Assembly: GCA_028818375.1 (NCBI GenBank)
Contig: JAPPOB010000001.1
Span: 1 to 64,000, forward strand
DNA from: Anaerolineaceae bacterium
Lineage (GTDB): Bacteria; Chloroflexota; Anaerolineae; Aggregatilineales; Phototrophicaceae
Direction: 5' to 3'
DNA length: 64,000 nucleotides
The notes beneath the pieces are model-generated. The model saw nothing but the letters and a program-made list of their open reading frames with translations, was not told the DNA's origin and did not search any database. Positions 31,158 through 39,879 of the stretch are shown here, piece after piece. Numbering within the stretch: the first letter of the stretch is position 1; each line of letters begins with the position of its first letter. The translations under genes were made by a program, and so were the position numbers.

Positions 31158-33656
31158 ATGGCTGAGACCGTGACCATCGTCGTCAACGACCGGGAGTATC
31201 AGGTGCCGGCGGGCGCCAACCTGGTTGATGCGGCTCGTAGCATCGGCGACCTTATACCGGTGTTTTGCTACCATCCCAAGATGGCCCCGGTCGGCATGTG
31301 CCGCATGTGCCTGGTCGAGATGGGCAGCATCCAGCGCGACCGCGCCAGCGGCGACATCATGCTGGACGACGAGGGTGTGCCCCAGGTGCGCTGGTTCCCG
31401 ACCCTGCAGACGGCCTGCACCACCAATGTCTATGAAGGTCTGGTGATTCGCACGAACACGGAACAGGTCGACGACGCGCGCGAAAACGTGCTCGAGTTTC
31501 TGCTCACCAGTCACCCGCTGGACTGTCCTATCTGCGACAAGGGCGGTGAATGCCCCCTGCAGAACCTGACTATGGAACATGGCCCGGGCAAGACGCGCAT
31601 GGTGTTTGGCGACAAACTGAAGCTGGACAAGCACGTGCCGCTGGGCGATCTGGTCTTCCTTGACGAGGAACGCTGCATCCAGTGCGCCCGCTGCGTTCGC
31701 TTTCAGGACGAGATCGTCGGCGATGACGTGCTGGCCTTTCATGAGCGCGGTCGCTCGCTGCAGATCATCACCAACAGCGATCCCGGTTTCGACAGCTACT
31801 TCTCCGGCAACACGACCGACATTTGTCCGGTGGGAGCGTTGACGACGGCGGACTTCCGCTTCGGCGCGAGACCCTGGGAACTGACGGACGTACCCAGCAT
31901 CGACCCCTGGGATGCGGCCGGTTCCAACATCAGCCTGAGTACCAGGCTGGACCGCGACGCCGGCGGTCGCGCGATTATCAAGCGCGTCATGCCGCGTCAG
32001 AACGAATACGTCAACGAGATCTGGATCAGCGACAAGGTGCGCTTCGGCCATCATTTCACCCGCAGCGCGGACCGTCTCGCCTGGCCGGCCACCGGCGAGT
32101 CGCGCGCGACCTGGGCCGAGGCCCTGCAGGGAGCGGCAAACAAGCTGCGCGAAGCCGGTGAGGACCTGGCCATCATTGCCGGCAGCGGCCTGAGCAACGA
32201 GGATCTCTATGCCCTGCGCCGCCTGGCTGAGGGGCTCGGCAGCTCACGCTTGGGCGCATGGCCGCCGACGCATGGCGGCGCGGACCTGGTGGCCCAGGTC
32301 GGCCTGGCGCAGGGCAGCAATCTGGGCACGCTGTGTCGTGGCGACGCCGTGCTGGTCATCGCCAGCGATCTTGAGGAGGAAGTGCCGCTCTGGCGCCTGC
32401 GCCTCAAGCAGGCCCGGGACCGCGGCGCCCTGCTGCTGGTGGCCAACGCGCGTCACACGCGACTGGACGACTTTGCCAGCCGGCAATTGCGTTACGCGAC
32501 CGGCGGCGCGGCGGAATTTCTTGCCAATCTGGAGCAGGAAGACGAGGCAGCCCACGGCCTCCTGCGCGATGCGAACAATCTTGTCATCGTCGCCGGCGCG
32601 GAAGGACTGGACCTCGCCGGCAGCCGCGCCCTGATGCAGGCAGCTGCCAACATTCTTGTGGAAACCGGGCATGTCGGGCGGCCGAACAATGGCCTGCTTT
32701 CACCCCTGCCCGGGCCCAACGGCATGGGTCTGCACTATTTGGGCTTCACGCCGGAAAACACTCTGGACATCATGGCCAATCCGCCCCAAACTCTGCTGGT
32801 CGCCCAGGCGGACTTGTTGTCGGATGATCCCGCGGCGCCGGAGTGGCTGGTCAAGGTCGATAACATCGTTGAGATGACGCTATTTCAGGACACCCTGGGA
32901 GATCGGGCGCAGGTCGTTCTGCCCATTCAAAGTTTCGCGGAACGCGACGGCAGTTTCACCAGCGGCGAGAGGCGCGTACAGCGCTTCTATCGCGCGCAGG
33001 GGCCGGTCGGTGAAGCCCTGCCCGCCTGGCAGGTGGTCATGAGAATCGCTGAGGTGCTGGGGCAGGGCCGGGCCAAATCCTCGGCCGCAGCTGTGATGCT
33101 GGAAATGTCCCAGCAGGTCCCGGCCTTTGAGGGATGTCGCTATCGTGACCTGGGGTGGACGGAAAAACAGGATCCGGCCGTTGGCGAAGACCCGTGGTAT
33201 GGCGGTACTGCGCTTCTCAACCGCGGCGGCCTTGGCGTGCAGATCCCGGCAGATGCGGACGGGGGCGAGGTGGAATCCTGCGCGCCCGACCTGCCGGAGA
33301 GCGTGAAATCCGACGAAGGCAAATTCCTGATTGTGCCGACAACGCGCCTTTACAACCGCGAACGCGCCTTTCGCGCCACAGAAATTGTATCGCCGAGGGT
33401 GCCGGCGCCTTTCGCGCTGCTAAATCCGGGCGACGCGCAGCGTTTGGGCGTCAATGCCGGCGGTACCGTCGAAATCGAGGTTGACGACGGTCCGGCGGTG
33501 CAGGTGCTGGCCAGGCTGGACGAGAGCATACCGCGCGGCAGTCTTGCCCTGCCGCGGCACCTGACCACCACCGCGATGCCCCTGACGCCGGCTGCGGGAA
33601 CCGTATCCAGGGTGAACGTTCAGTCGGCGGCCATGGTACAGACCCATGATGCCTGA
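31158..33656 (+). CDS. nuoG: NADH-quinone oxidoreductase subunit G (75 kDa)
   Basis: An 832-residue subunit that wires electrons from NuoF to NuoB. The N-terminal 2Fe-2S domain has 'FCYHPKMAPVGMCRMCLVE'. Next come the His-Cys3 site 'HPLDCPICDKGGECPLQ' and the [4Fe-4S] site 'CIQCARCVRF'. The rest is a molybdopterin-oxidoreductase-like domain without a recognisable Mo ligand, ending in a small molydopterin dinucleotide-binding-type beta domain ('LLNPGDAQRLGVNAGG'). The ribosome site is GGAGGAACGC. Its last 11 bases overlap nuoH. Confidence 0.96.
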   Translation: MAETVTIVVNDREYQVPAGANLVDAARSIGDLIPVFCYHPKMAPVGMCRMCLVEMGSIQRDRASGDIMLDDEGVPQVRWFPTLQTACTTNVYEGLVIRTNTEQVDDARENVLEFLLTSHPLDCPICDKGGECPLQNLTMEHGPGKTRMVFGDKLKLDKHVPLGDLVFLDEERCIQCARCVRFQDEIVGDDVLAFHERGRSLQIITNSDPGFDSYFSGNTTDICPVGALTTADFRFGARPWELTDVPSIDPWDAAGSNISLSTRLDRDAGGRAIIKRVMPRQNEYVNEIWISDKVRFGHHFTRSADRLAWPATGESRATWAEALQGAANKLREAGEDLAIIAGSGLSNEDLYALRRLAEGLGSSRLGAWPPTHGGADLVAQVGLAQGSNLGTLCRGDAVLVIASDLEEEVPLWRLRLKQARDRGALLLVANARHTRLDDFASRQLRYATGGAAEFLANLEQEDEAAHGLLRDANNLVIVAGAEGLDLAGSRALMQAAANILVETGHVGRPNNGLLSPLPGPNGMGLHYLGFTPENTLDIMANPPQTLLVAQADLLSDDPAAPEWLVKVDNIVEMTLFQDTLGDRAQVVLPIQSFAERDGSFTSGERRVQRFYRAQGPVGEALPAWQVVMRIAEVLGQGRAKSSAAAVMLEMSQQVPAFEGCRYRDLGWTEKQDPAVGEDPWYGGTALLNRGGLGVQIPADADGGEVESCAPDLPESVKSDEGKFLIVPTTRLYNRERAFRATEIVSPRVPAPFALLNPGDAQRLGVNAGGTVEIEVDDGPAVQVLARLDESIPRGSLALPRHLTTTAMPLTPAAGTVSRVNVQSAAMVQTHDA

Positions 33657-35325
33657 AATCGACTGGCGCCTGGTGCGCCGCCTTCTCATCGCCGCAGGCA
33701 CGGTGGTGGCGCTCCTGCTCAGTGTGGCCACTGTGCTGGGGACCCTGGCCGCGCAAGCGGACCTGACGCTCAAGATCGCCGTATTTGTGGCCGTGGCGCT
33801 CGGTCTGGCGTTGCTGGCTCTGGTTTCGCGGGTGGCCGGCATCATCTTTCTGTTGCTGGTGAATCCCCTGGCCTTCGTTGTGGTCAACTGGCCGGCCATC
33901 TTCGATTTCCTGGATGGCGCGTTGCGCTTTGCCTTTGAGCCGGCCTCCCGCCAACTGGTCATCGTGGACTGTTTCGACGATGGCGGTTGCTCGGGCATCT
34001 GGCCGATCGTGTTTGCCGCCCTGTTCTTCTTCATTGTGCTGACCAGCTTCGCCTACACGACTCTGCTGGAACGGCGCCTGATCGCCTTTTTCCAGCAGCG
34101 CATCGGGCCCAATCGCGTCGGGCCGCTGGGCTTTCTGCAACCCGCCGCCGACGGCGTGAAACTGGTGTTCAAGGAAGACTTTCGGCCCGCAGGCGCTTAT
34201 CGCGTGGTCTATACCTTCGCGCCACTGATCAAGGTCCTGCCGGTGATGTTGCTCTTCGGCGTGATTCCGATCGGTCCGTCCATCATCGTCCCCTGGTTCG
34301 CGCCATCGCTGGGTGACGTCTGGTTCCGCGTGCCCCTGGGTCTGGCGGACCCCGGCGTCGGCCTGCTGTGGCTGCTGGCCATCACCAGTCTGGGCACCTA
34401 CGGTGTGGTCCTGGCGGGCTGGGCCAGCAACAACAAGTACGCCATGCTGGGTGGCCTGCGCGCCTCGGCGCAAATGGTCAGCTACGAGCTCAGTTTTGGC
34501 TTTGCGCTGGCCGTGCCGATCATGCTGGCCGGCAGCATGAGTATCGGTGACATCATTCGCGGACAGGAACTCATCTGGGAGTGGTACGTCTTCCAGAATC
34601 CGTTGGCGGCCTTCATCCTGTTCATCGCCGTGCTGGCGGAGACCAACCGCGCGCCATTTGACCTGCCGGAGGCGGAGCAGGAACTGACCCAGGGTTACCA
34701 GACCGAATACAGCGGCATGAAATTCGCCCAGTTCATGATGGCCGAATACCTGGGCATGATCGCGGTCAGCGCTCTGGTTGCAATCACCTTCCTGGGCGGC
34801 TGGCAGGACGGCTTCGGCCTGGTGCGCACGGCGCCGATACTCGGTCCGCTGGTGATGGGTGGCAAGATCTTCCTCCTGCTGGCGCTGATGATCTGGGTAC
34901 GGGCGACCTTGCCGCGCATTCGCTATGATCGCCTGATGCAGTATGGCTGGAAGGTCCTGCTGCCGCTGTCTCTGGTGGCGGTGGTCTGGACGGCCGTTGC
35001 CGTGGTGCTGGGCGATCTGTTTGACAGTCCGGTCATTTACGGCATGGCGGGCGCCATCTTCTTCGTGCTCATCGTGGGCGGCGCCTGGCTGATCATGGGT
35101 CGCGGACGTCGTGAAGAGGAAGACCCGGCGCTGGACCCGATGATCACCGGCGAGCGCGGCGGTCTCGGTCACGTGATTTTGAATGTCGTGGGCGGCCTGC
35201 TGGCCGTTCCTTTCGTATTGTTTCGCTACACGCTGAACGCCCTTGACAGCCTTGCCGGCGTTGCGGCCGGCGATGCGGCCGACATGAGCGGGGAGGCAGG
35301 CAGTCCTGGTCAGGCACAGGGCTGA
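33646..35325 (+). CDS. nuoH: NADH-quinone oxidoreductase subunit H with long N- and C-terminal extensions
   Basis: A 559-residue version of the membrane subunit that couples the quinone site to the proton channels; E. coli NuoH has 325 residues. The conserved core starts near residue 122 and shows 'LERRLIAFFQQRIGPNRVGP' at 141-160, 'FKEDFRPAGAY', 'AETNRAPFDLPEAEQELTQG' and 'TLPRIRYDRLMQYGWK'. Before it are about 120 extra residues with three hydrophobic segments (about 12-36, 43-61, 64-81) and a two-Cys loop (109 and 115). After the core come another helix and a 70-residue polar tail. The start may be either of two adjacent ATGs. Confidence 0.95.
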   Translation: MMPEIDWRLVRRLLIAAGTVVALLLSVATVLGTLAAQADLTLKIAVFVAVALGLALLALVSRVAGIIFLLLVNPLAFVVVNWPAIFDFLDGALRFAFEPASRQLVIVDCFDDGGCSGIWPIVFAALFFFIVLTSFAYTTLLERRLIAFFQQRIGPNRVGPLGFLQPAADGVKLVFKEDFRPAGAYRVVYTFAPLIKVLPVMLLFGVIPIGPSIIVPWFAPSLGDVWFRVPLGLADPGVGLLWLLAITSLGTYGVVLAGWASNNKYAMLGGLRASAQMVSYELSFGFALAVPIMLAGSMSIGDIIRGQELIWEWYVFQNPLAAFILFIAVLAETNRAPFDLPEAEQELTQGYQTEYSGMKFAQFMMAEYLGMIAVSALVAITFLGGWQDGFGLVRTAPILGPLVMGGKIFLLLALMIWVRATLPRIRYDRLMQYGWKVLLPLSLVAVVWTAVAVVLGDLFDSPVIYGMAGAIFFVLIVGGAWLIMGRGRREEEDPALDPMITGERGGLGHVILNVVGGLLAVPFVLFRYTLNALDSLAGVAAGDAADMSGEAGSPGQAQG

Positions 35326-35343
35326 GGACGCCGGAGGACTCAC

Positions 35344-35838
35344 ATGAACCTGATTCGCGGATTCCAGACCACATTCCGGCACGTGCTGGAAGAGCCGGTC
35401 ACGATCCAGTACCCCGAGGAAATGCGCCCCTTTCAGCAACGCTTCAAGGGACGCCATGAACTCAAGCGCTATGACAACGGGCTTGAGAAATGTATCGGTT
35501 GTTCGCTCTGCGCAGCGGCCTGTCCCGCGGATGCCATCTGGGTCGAGGCGGCTGAAAACACCGATGAAGAACGCTACAGCCCTGGTGAACGCTACGCCCG
35601 CACCTATGAAATCAACATGCTACGCTGTATCTTTTGCGGCTATTGCGAAGACGCCTGCCCGACCGAGGCCATCGTGCTGACGCGCGAACATCGTCTGAGT
35701 TTTACGGACCGGCGCGATGCCATCTATACCAGGGAAATGCTGATCGAGACGCCGGCGGAAGGCCAGTCGGACACGCCGCAGCAAGTGGCGCCCGGCGCCT
35801 TCGATCGCTCGATACCCGACATGGAAGACCCCGAGTAG
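35344..35838 (+). CDS. nuoI: NADH-quinone oxidoreductase subunit I (two 4Fe-4S ferredoxin domain)
   Basis: A 164-residue iron-sulfur subunit with the two CxxCxxCxxxCP ligand sets 'CIGCSLCAAACP' and 'CIFCGYCEDACP' that carry clusters N6a and N6b, linking NuoG to NuoB. Length and spacing match the family. The ribosome site is GGAGG, eight bases before the ATG. The gene lies in the normal nuoH-I-J order. Confidence 0.97.
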   Translation: MNLIRGFQTTFRHVLEEPVTIQYPEEMRPFQQRFKGRHELKRYDNGLEKCIGCSLCAAACPADAIWVEAAENTDEERYSPGERYARTYEINMLRCIFCGYCEDACPTEAIVLTREHRLSFTDRRDAIYTREMLIETPAEGQSDTPQQVAPGAFDRSIPDMEDPE

Positions 35839-35872
35839 GGTCGGCCGCAGGCAGGGAAACGACGGGAGTTTC

Positions 35873-37114
35873 ATGGCAACGGAAGTCTGGCTGTTCATCC
35901 TTGTGGGCGCCATCGCCGTCGTGGCTGCGGTGATGTTGCTGCTCAGCCAAAACGCAGTGCACGCCGCCCTGTTCCTGATCATCAACATGGGCTGCATTGC
36001 CTTCCTCTTCCTGTTGCTCAACGCGGCGTTTCTGGCCATGGTGCAACTGGCCGTCTATGCCGGCGCCATCATGGTGTTGTTCCTCTTCGTCATTATGTTG
36101 CTGGGCGCGGAACGGCCAGGTGGAAGGTCGCCCTATGGCTGGCTGGCGCCCGGAGCCGTTGTACTCGCGCTGATTTTCCTGGTGACTGTGGCTCTGGCGC
36201 TCTCCCAGGGAGGCATCAGCGACCTGCAGGCGCCACCCGCTCACCCGCAACTGCGCGTGGCCAACCTGGCGGCGGATGCGGGCCCCGTTGCGCTGCGGCT
36301 CAATGGCTCCACTGTCGGTGACAACCTGCCCCGGGGAAGCGTGCAGGGCTATGAGGCCCTGCCGCCCGGTGAGTATGAGCTGGAAGTGCGGGCGGTGGAT
36401 GGCAGAACATTGCTCAGTGACAGCCTGGCGCTGGAGGCGGGACAACGTTACACGGCGCTCATTTACGGAACCGGGGCGCCGGAGCTCAGTCTGGTGCCGG
36501 AACTGGCTGAAGCGGGTAGTTTGCGCGTATTCAATGGCTGGGGCGATGCGGTCTGGCTGGTGGACTTCGCCTCCGAACTGAGCGATGAAGACACGGTGGT
36601 CCTGATGGCCGATATCGCGCCCGGCACCCTTTCGGACCCGCTGACGGTCGCGGAAGACACGGACTTCAGTAACGGCGCGCTGGTCAACGATCTCAATGAA
36701 GTGCTGGCCCGCACGGGCGCCGGCATGACCCTTGACGCCCTTGAAGGCGGGAGCGCCCTGATGGTGTTGGCGCCGTTGCGCCGTTTCGAGGGGACGCTGG
36801 AAGCCACTGTCGACCTGTTGGTGACGCCTTCGAAGGCGAGCTTTGGCAGTCCGGCGGATATCGGTCTGAAATTGTTCAACCAGTACATGTTGCCGATGCA
36901 GATCGTCGCCCTGTTGTTGCTGGTGGCGATGGTTGGCGCCATCGTACTGACGCACCGGCCAAAGGTGGCCCCTGAGCTGGAACGCGCCCGTTTGGGTCGT
37001 CGTCGTGTGAGTCGGCCGCTGACCAGCGCCATTGCCTCCCAGCTGGGTCAGGGCGGCGGCAGTCAGGATCCCGACGCCGCAGCCCTGCCGCCGGCAGGGA
37101 CACAGGAGCGCTGA
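35873..37114 (+). CDS. nuoJ: NADH-quinone oxidoreductase subunit J with inserted extracytoplasmic domain
   Basis: A 413-residue NuoJ; the usual size is 165-200. Transmembrane helices 1-4 (to about residue 110, including '[21 protein letters not shown]' described as helix 2) and helix 5 (about 338-360, '[16 protein letters not shown]') are conventional. Between helices 4 and 5 lie about 215 extra residues that resemble two DUF4397-type beta-sandwich repeats: '[19 protein letters not shown]' with '[13 protein letters not shown]', then '[16 protein letters not shown]' with '[13 protein letters not shown]'. By known NuoJ topology this loop faces outside the cytoplasm. The ribosome site is GGGAG. 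The reading frame is continuous and the neighbours are normal, so this is a genuine insertion. Confidence 0.95.
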   Translation: MATEVWLFILVGAIAVVAAVMLLLSQNAVHAALFLIINMGCIAFLFLLLNAAFLAMVQLAVYAGAIMVLFLFVIMLLGAERPGGRSPYGWLAPGAVVLALIFLVTVALALSQGGISDLQAPPAHPQLRVANLAADAGPVALRLNGSTVGDNLPRGSVQGYEALPPGEYELEVRAVDGRTLLSDSLALEAGQRYTALIYGTGAPELSLVPELAEAGSLRVFNGWGDAVWLVDFASELSDEDTVVLMADIAPGTLSDPLTVAEDTDFSNGALVNDLNEVLARTGAGMTLDALEGGSALMVLAPLRRFEGTLEATVDLLVTPSKASFGSPADIGLKLFNQYMLPMQIVALLLLVAMVGAIVLTHRPKVAPELERARLGRRRVSRPLTSAIASQLGQGGGSQDPDAAALPPAGTQER

Positions 37115-37115
37115 C

Positions 37116-37418
37116 ATGCTGCAGACCGATGCCTACGTCATGCTGAGTATGGTGCTCTTTGTGCTGGGGGCGATGGGGGTCATGCTGCGCCGCAATGCCA
37201 TTCTGGTGTTCATGTCGGTGGAGCTGATGCTCAATGCGGCTAACCTGGCGCTGGTGGCCTTCGCGCGGCAATGGGGCAACAGCGACGGCCATCTCTTTGT
37301 CTTCTTCGTCATCACGGTGGCCGCTGCGGAGGTGGCGGTGGGGCTGGCGCTGATCGTGGCCATTTTCCGCACACGGCGCAACATCAACATCGATGAACTG
37401 AATCAGTTGCAGGGATAA
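37116..37418 (+). CDS. nuoK: NADH-quinone oxidoreductase subunit K
   Basis: A 100-residue, three-helix proton-channel subunit. The two glutamates needed for proton transfer are visible in '[16 protein letters not shown]' and '[18 protein letters not shown]'. The start is the ATG seven bases after AGGAG, immediately after the nuoJ stop. Length is typical. Confidence 0.97.
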   Translation: MLQTDAYVMLSMVLFVLGAMGVMLRRNAILVFMSVELMLNAANLALVAFARQWGNSDGHLFVFFVITVAAAEVAVGLALIVAIFRTRRNINIDELNQLQG

Positions 37419-37434
37419 GGACCGGAACGATTCC

Positions 37435-39861
37435 ATGGCAGGTTATGCCCAACTGGTACCGCTGATCATCCTCGTCCCCGCGCTGGGCGCCCTACTGAAC
37501 TATTTTTGGGGCGCGCGCCTCGGTGAGGCCTGGGCCAGCCGGGTCGCGATTCTGGCGTCGGCGCTGTCTTTCGTCATCGCGCTGGCGCTCTACGCCGGTC
37601 TAAACGCTGCCCACGGCCAGGCGTCGGTGGTGGACCCGCCGCTTCTCGATGGCTGGATCCGCATCGGCGACAGCGTGGCGATTCCCTGGCAGATGCGTGT
37701 CGACACGCTGAGCGTGACCATGATGCTCTTCGTGTCTTTCGTCGGAACGCTGATTCACATTTACGCCGTCGGTTACATGCATGGCGATCCGCGTTACGCG
37801 CGTTTCTTCGCCTATATCAACATGTTCCTCGCCTTCATGTTTGTGCTGGTGACGGGAAACAATTTCCTTATGATGTTTGTCGGCTGGGAGGGCGTGGGCG
37901 TTTGCTCCTTCCTGCTGATCGGCTTCTGGTTTGACAAGCCGCGGGGAGAAGGCTGGCGCAACTCGAATGCGGCCAAAAAGGCCATGATCGCCAACCGGGT
38001 CGGCGACTTCGGCATGCTAATGGGCATCTTCCTGATGTTCTGGACCTTCGGCACGCTGGACTACTACCGTCCCGGCGAAATCCCCAACGTGCACATCCTC
38101 GAAAAGGCGGTGCATGAATACGAACTGGAGCATGCCGCCGCCGCTGCCGAAAGCGCTGATCACGATGAGGAAGGGGAGCAGGCCGCGGACACCCATGGCA
38201 GCCTGATTCTGACCTCCCTGTCTGCTGCGGAAGAAAAAGGCGGCGGCGGGGCCTTCCCGCCGGCGCACCTGGACAACGAACATCTGGCAACGCGGGAACT
38301 GGGCGTGTTCGGTCAGGCCGAACGCCTGATGGCGGCCGGCACAGAGGTGCAGTTCGGCAACTTTTCGCTGCCGATTGAGACCGTTCTGGTGCTGATCACG
38401 CTCTTCCTGTTGCTGGGCGCGGCGGGCAAGTCCGCGCAGATCCCGCTCATTGTGTGGTTGCCGGACGCCATGGCCGGCCCGACACCCGTAAGCGCGCTCA
38501 TTCACGCGGCCACCATGGTGACTGCGGGCGTTTACATGATGGTGCGCTCCAACGTATTCTTCGCCAACGCGCCCCTGACTTCCTTCGTCGTCACCGTGGT
38601 CGGCGCACTGACGGCGCTGCTGGCCGGTTACATCGCCATGGGTCAGTGGGACATCAAGCGCGTCCTGGCCTACAGCACGATCAGCCAGCTGGGCTTTATG
38701 GTGGCGGCAGTCGGAGTCGGGGCCTACGGCGCAGCCATGTTTCACATGGTCACCCATGCCTTTTTCAAGGCGCTGCTGTTTCTGGGCAGCGGGTCGGTGA
38801 TTCATGGCATGGAGCACGGTCATCACCACGTCAATCATGACCACGGCCACGCCCGTGAGGACGAACCCTTTGACCCGCAGGATATGCGCCATATGGGCGG
38901 TCTGCGCCGCCGCATGCCGGTCACCTGGTTCACTTACCTGATTGGCACGCTGGCGCTGGCGGGAATCATTCCCTTTGCAGGCTTCTGGTCCAAGGACGAG
39001 ATTCTGGCGGATTCCTGGCTGGCGGGGTTGCACGGCAAGGACCTCTACCAGCAGTTTGGCGGCTACATCGCGCTGGCCCTGCTGTTGCTGGCCGCGGCCT
39101 TCACCGCCTTTTACATGTGGCGACAAATGGAACTGGTTTTCTACGGCCGCACCCGCAGCCCGGCCGCCGACCACGCGCCGGAAAGTGTGGCGTCGATGAC
39201 CGTGCCGCTGCTGGTGCTGGCGCTGTTCAGTATCTTTGTCGGATTCGTCAACACACCGAAGGCCTTCCTGGGGCTGGGCGACGTGCTGGGCAATTCCTCC
39301 CTGACGCATTTTCTGGAGTGGTCGCTGGCCAACGTACATCCCTGGTTGCCCGAAGGGGGTGTCTTTAACCCGGTAATTGCTGTGATCGCGCTGGCCCTGG
39401 GCCTCAGCGGCATTCGCCTGGCGCGCATGATTTATGGCGATGGCAAGGCCCTCAATAGCGCCGGCGGCGATCCCCTGGCGGCAAGGCCCTCGACCGGGGC
39501 CATCTGGCGCCTGGCCAATGCCCGGCTTTATCTGGATGAAATCAACTTCCGCTTTTTCGAGAATCCCTTTAACCGCATCGGTGCGTTCCTGGCCGATGAA
39601 CTGGACTGGAAGTTCTGGCATGACTACGTGCATAACAGCGTATTCCTGCGCGGCTTCAACAGCCTCGCCGGCTTTCTTGGCCGCCCCGTGGACCTCGGAC
39701 TGGTCGATGGTGCCGTCAATGGCGTCGGTCGCCTGACCCTGTGGTTGAGCGGGCACATGCGCCGGGTCCAGAGCGGCTACGTCCGCATGTATGCCATCAG
39801 CCTGTTGCTGGGAGTCGTTTTTGTGATCGTGCTCTTGTTGCTGCCGCTGCTGCAGACCTGA
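37435..39861 (+). CDS. nuoL: NADH-quinone oxidoreductase subunit L with two inserted loops
   Basis: An 808-residue antiporter-like subunit (about 610-660 is usual) with the long lateral helix at its C-terminal end. The proton-pumping signatures are intact: 'FVGWEGVGVCSFLLIGFW', 'GKSAQIPLIVWLPDAMAGPTPVSALIHAATMV' (quoted in part: GKSAQIPLIVWLPDAM, SALIHAATMV) and 'HAFFKALLFLGSGSVIH'. Two insertions are visible. One is a roughly 70-residue Ala/Glu/Gly-rich charged loop at about 225-300. The other is a loop at 457-480 with ten His in seventeen residues (starting HGMEHGHHH). Both fall between helices. Confidence 0.96.
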   Translation: MAGYAQLVPLIILVPALGALLNYFWGARLGEAWASRVAILASALSFVIALALYAGLNAAHGQASVVDPPLLDGWIRIGDSVAIPWQMRVDTLSVTMMLFVSFVGTLIHIYAVGYMHGDPRYARFFAYINMFLAFMFVLVTGNNFLMMFVGWEGVGVCSFLLIGFWFDKPRGEGWRNSNAAKKAMIANRVGDFGMLMGIFLMFWTFGTLDYYRPGEIPNVHILEKAVHEYELEHAAAAAESADHDEEGEQAADTHGSLILTSLSAAEEKGGGGAFPPAHLDNEHLATRELGVFGQAERLMAAGTEVQFGNFSLPIETVLVLITLFLLLGAAGKSAQIPLIVWLPDAMAGPTPVSALIHAATMVTAGVYMMVRSNVFFANAPLTSFVVTVVGALTALLAGYIAMGQWDIKRVLAYSTISQLGFMVAAVGVGAYGAAMFHMVTHAFFKALLFLGSGSVIHGMEHGHHHVNHDHGHAREDEPFDPQDMRHMGGLRRRMPVTWFTYLIGTLALAGIIPFAGFWSKDEILADSWLAGLHGKDLYQQFGGYIALALLLLAAAFTAFYMWRQMELVFYGRTRSPAADHAPESVASMTVPLLVLALFSIFVGFVNTPKAFLGLGDVLGNSSLTHFLEWSLANVHPWLPEGGVFNPVIAVIALALGLSGIRLARMIYGDGKALNSAGGDPLAARPSTGAIWRLANARLYLDEINFRFFENPFNRIGAFLADELDWKFWHDYVHNSVFLRGFNSLAGFLGRPVDLGLVDGAVNGVGRLTLWLSGHMRRVQSGYVRMYAISLLLGVVFVIVLLLLPLLQT

Positions 39862-39879
39862 CCTGGAGACCACTAATCC

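Noticed and set aside
33451..35457. A 668-codon open frame on the minus strand opposite nuoG/nuoH.
   Set aside because: It is antisense to nuoH and to the ends of nuoG and nuoI, which have clear motifs, ribosome sites and the expected order. Its product is rich in His, Gln, Asp and Arg, typical of shadow frames in high-GC DNA.
38017..39873. A 618-codon open frame on the minus strand opposite nuoL.
   Set aside because: Antisense to nuoL, with no recognisable domain and shadow-frame composition.
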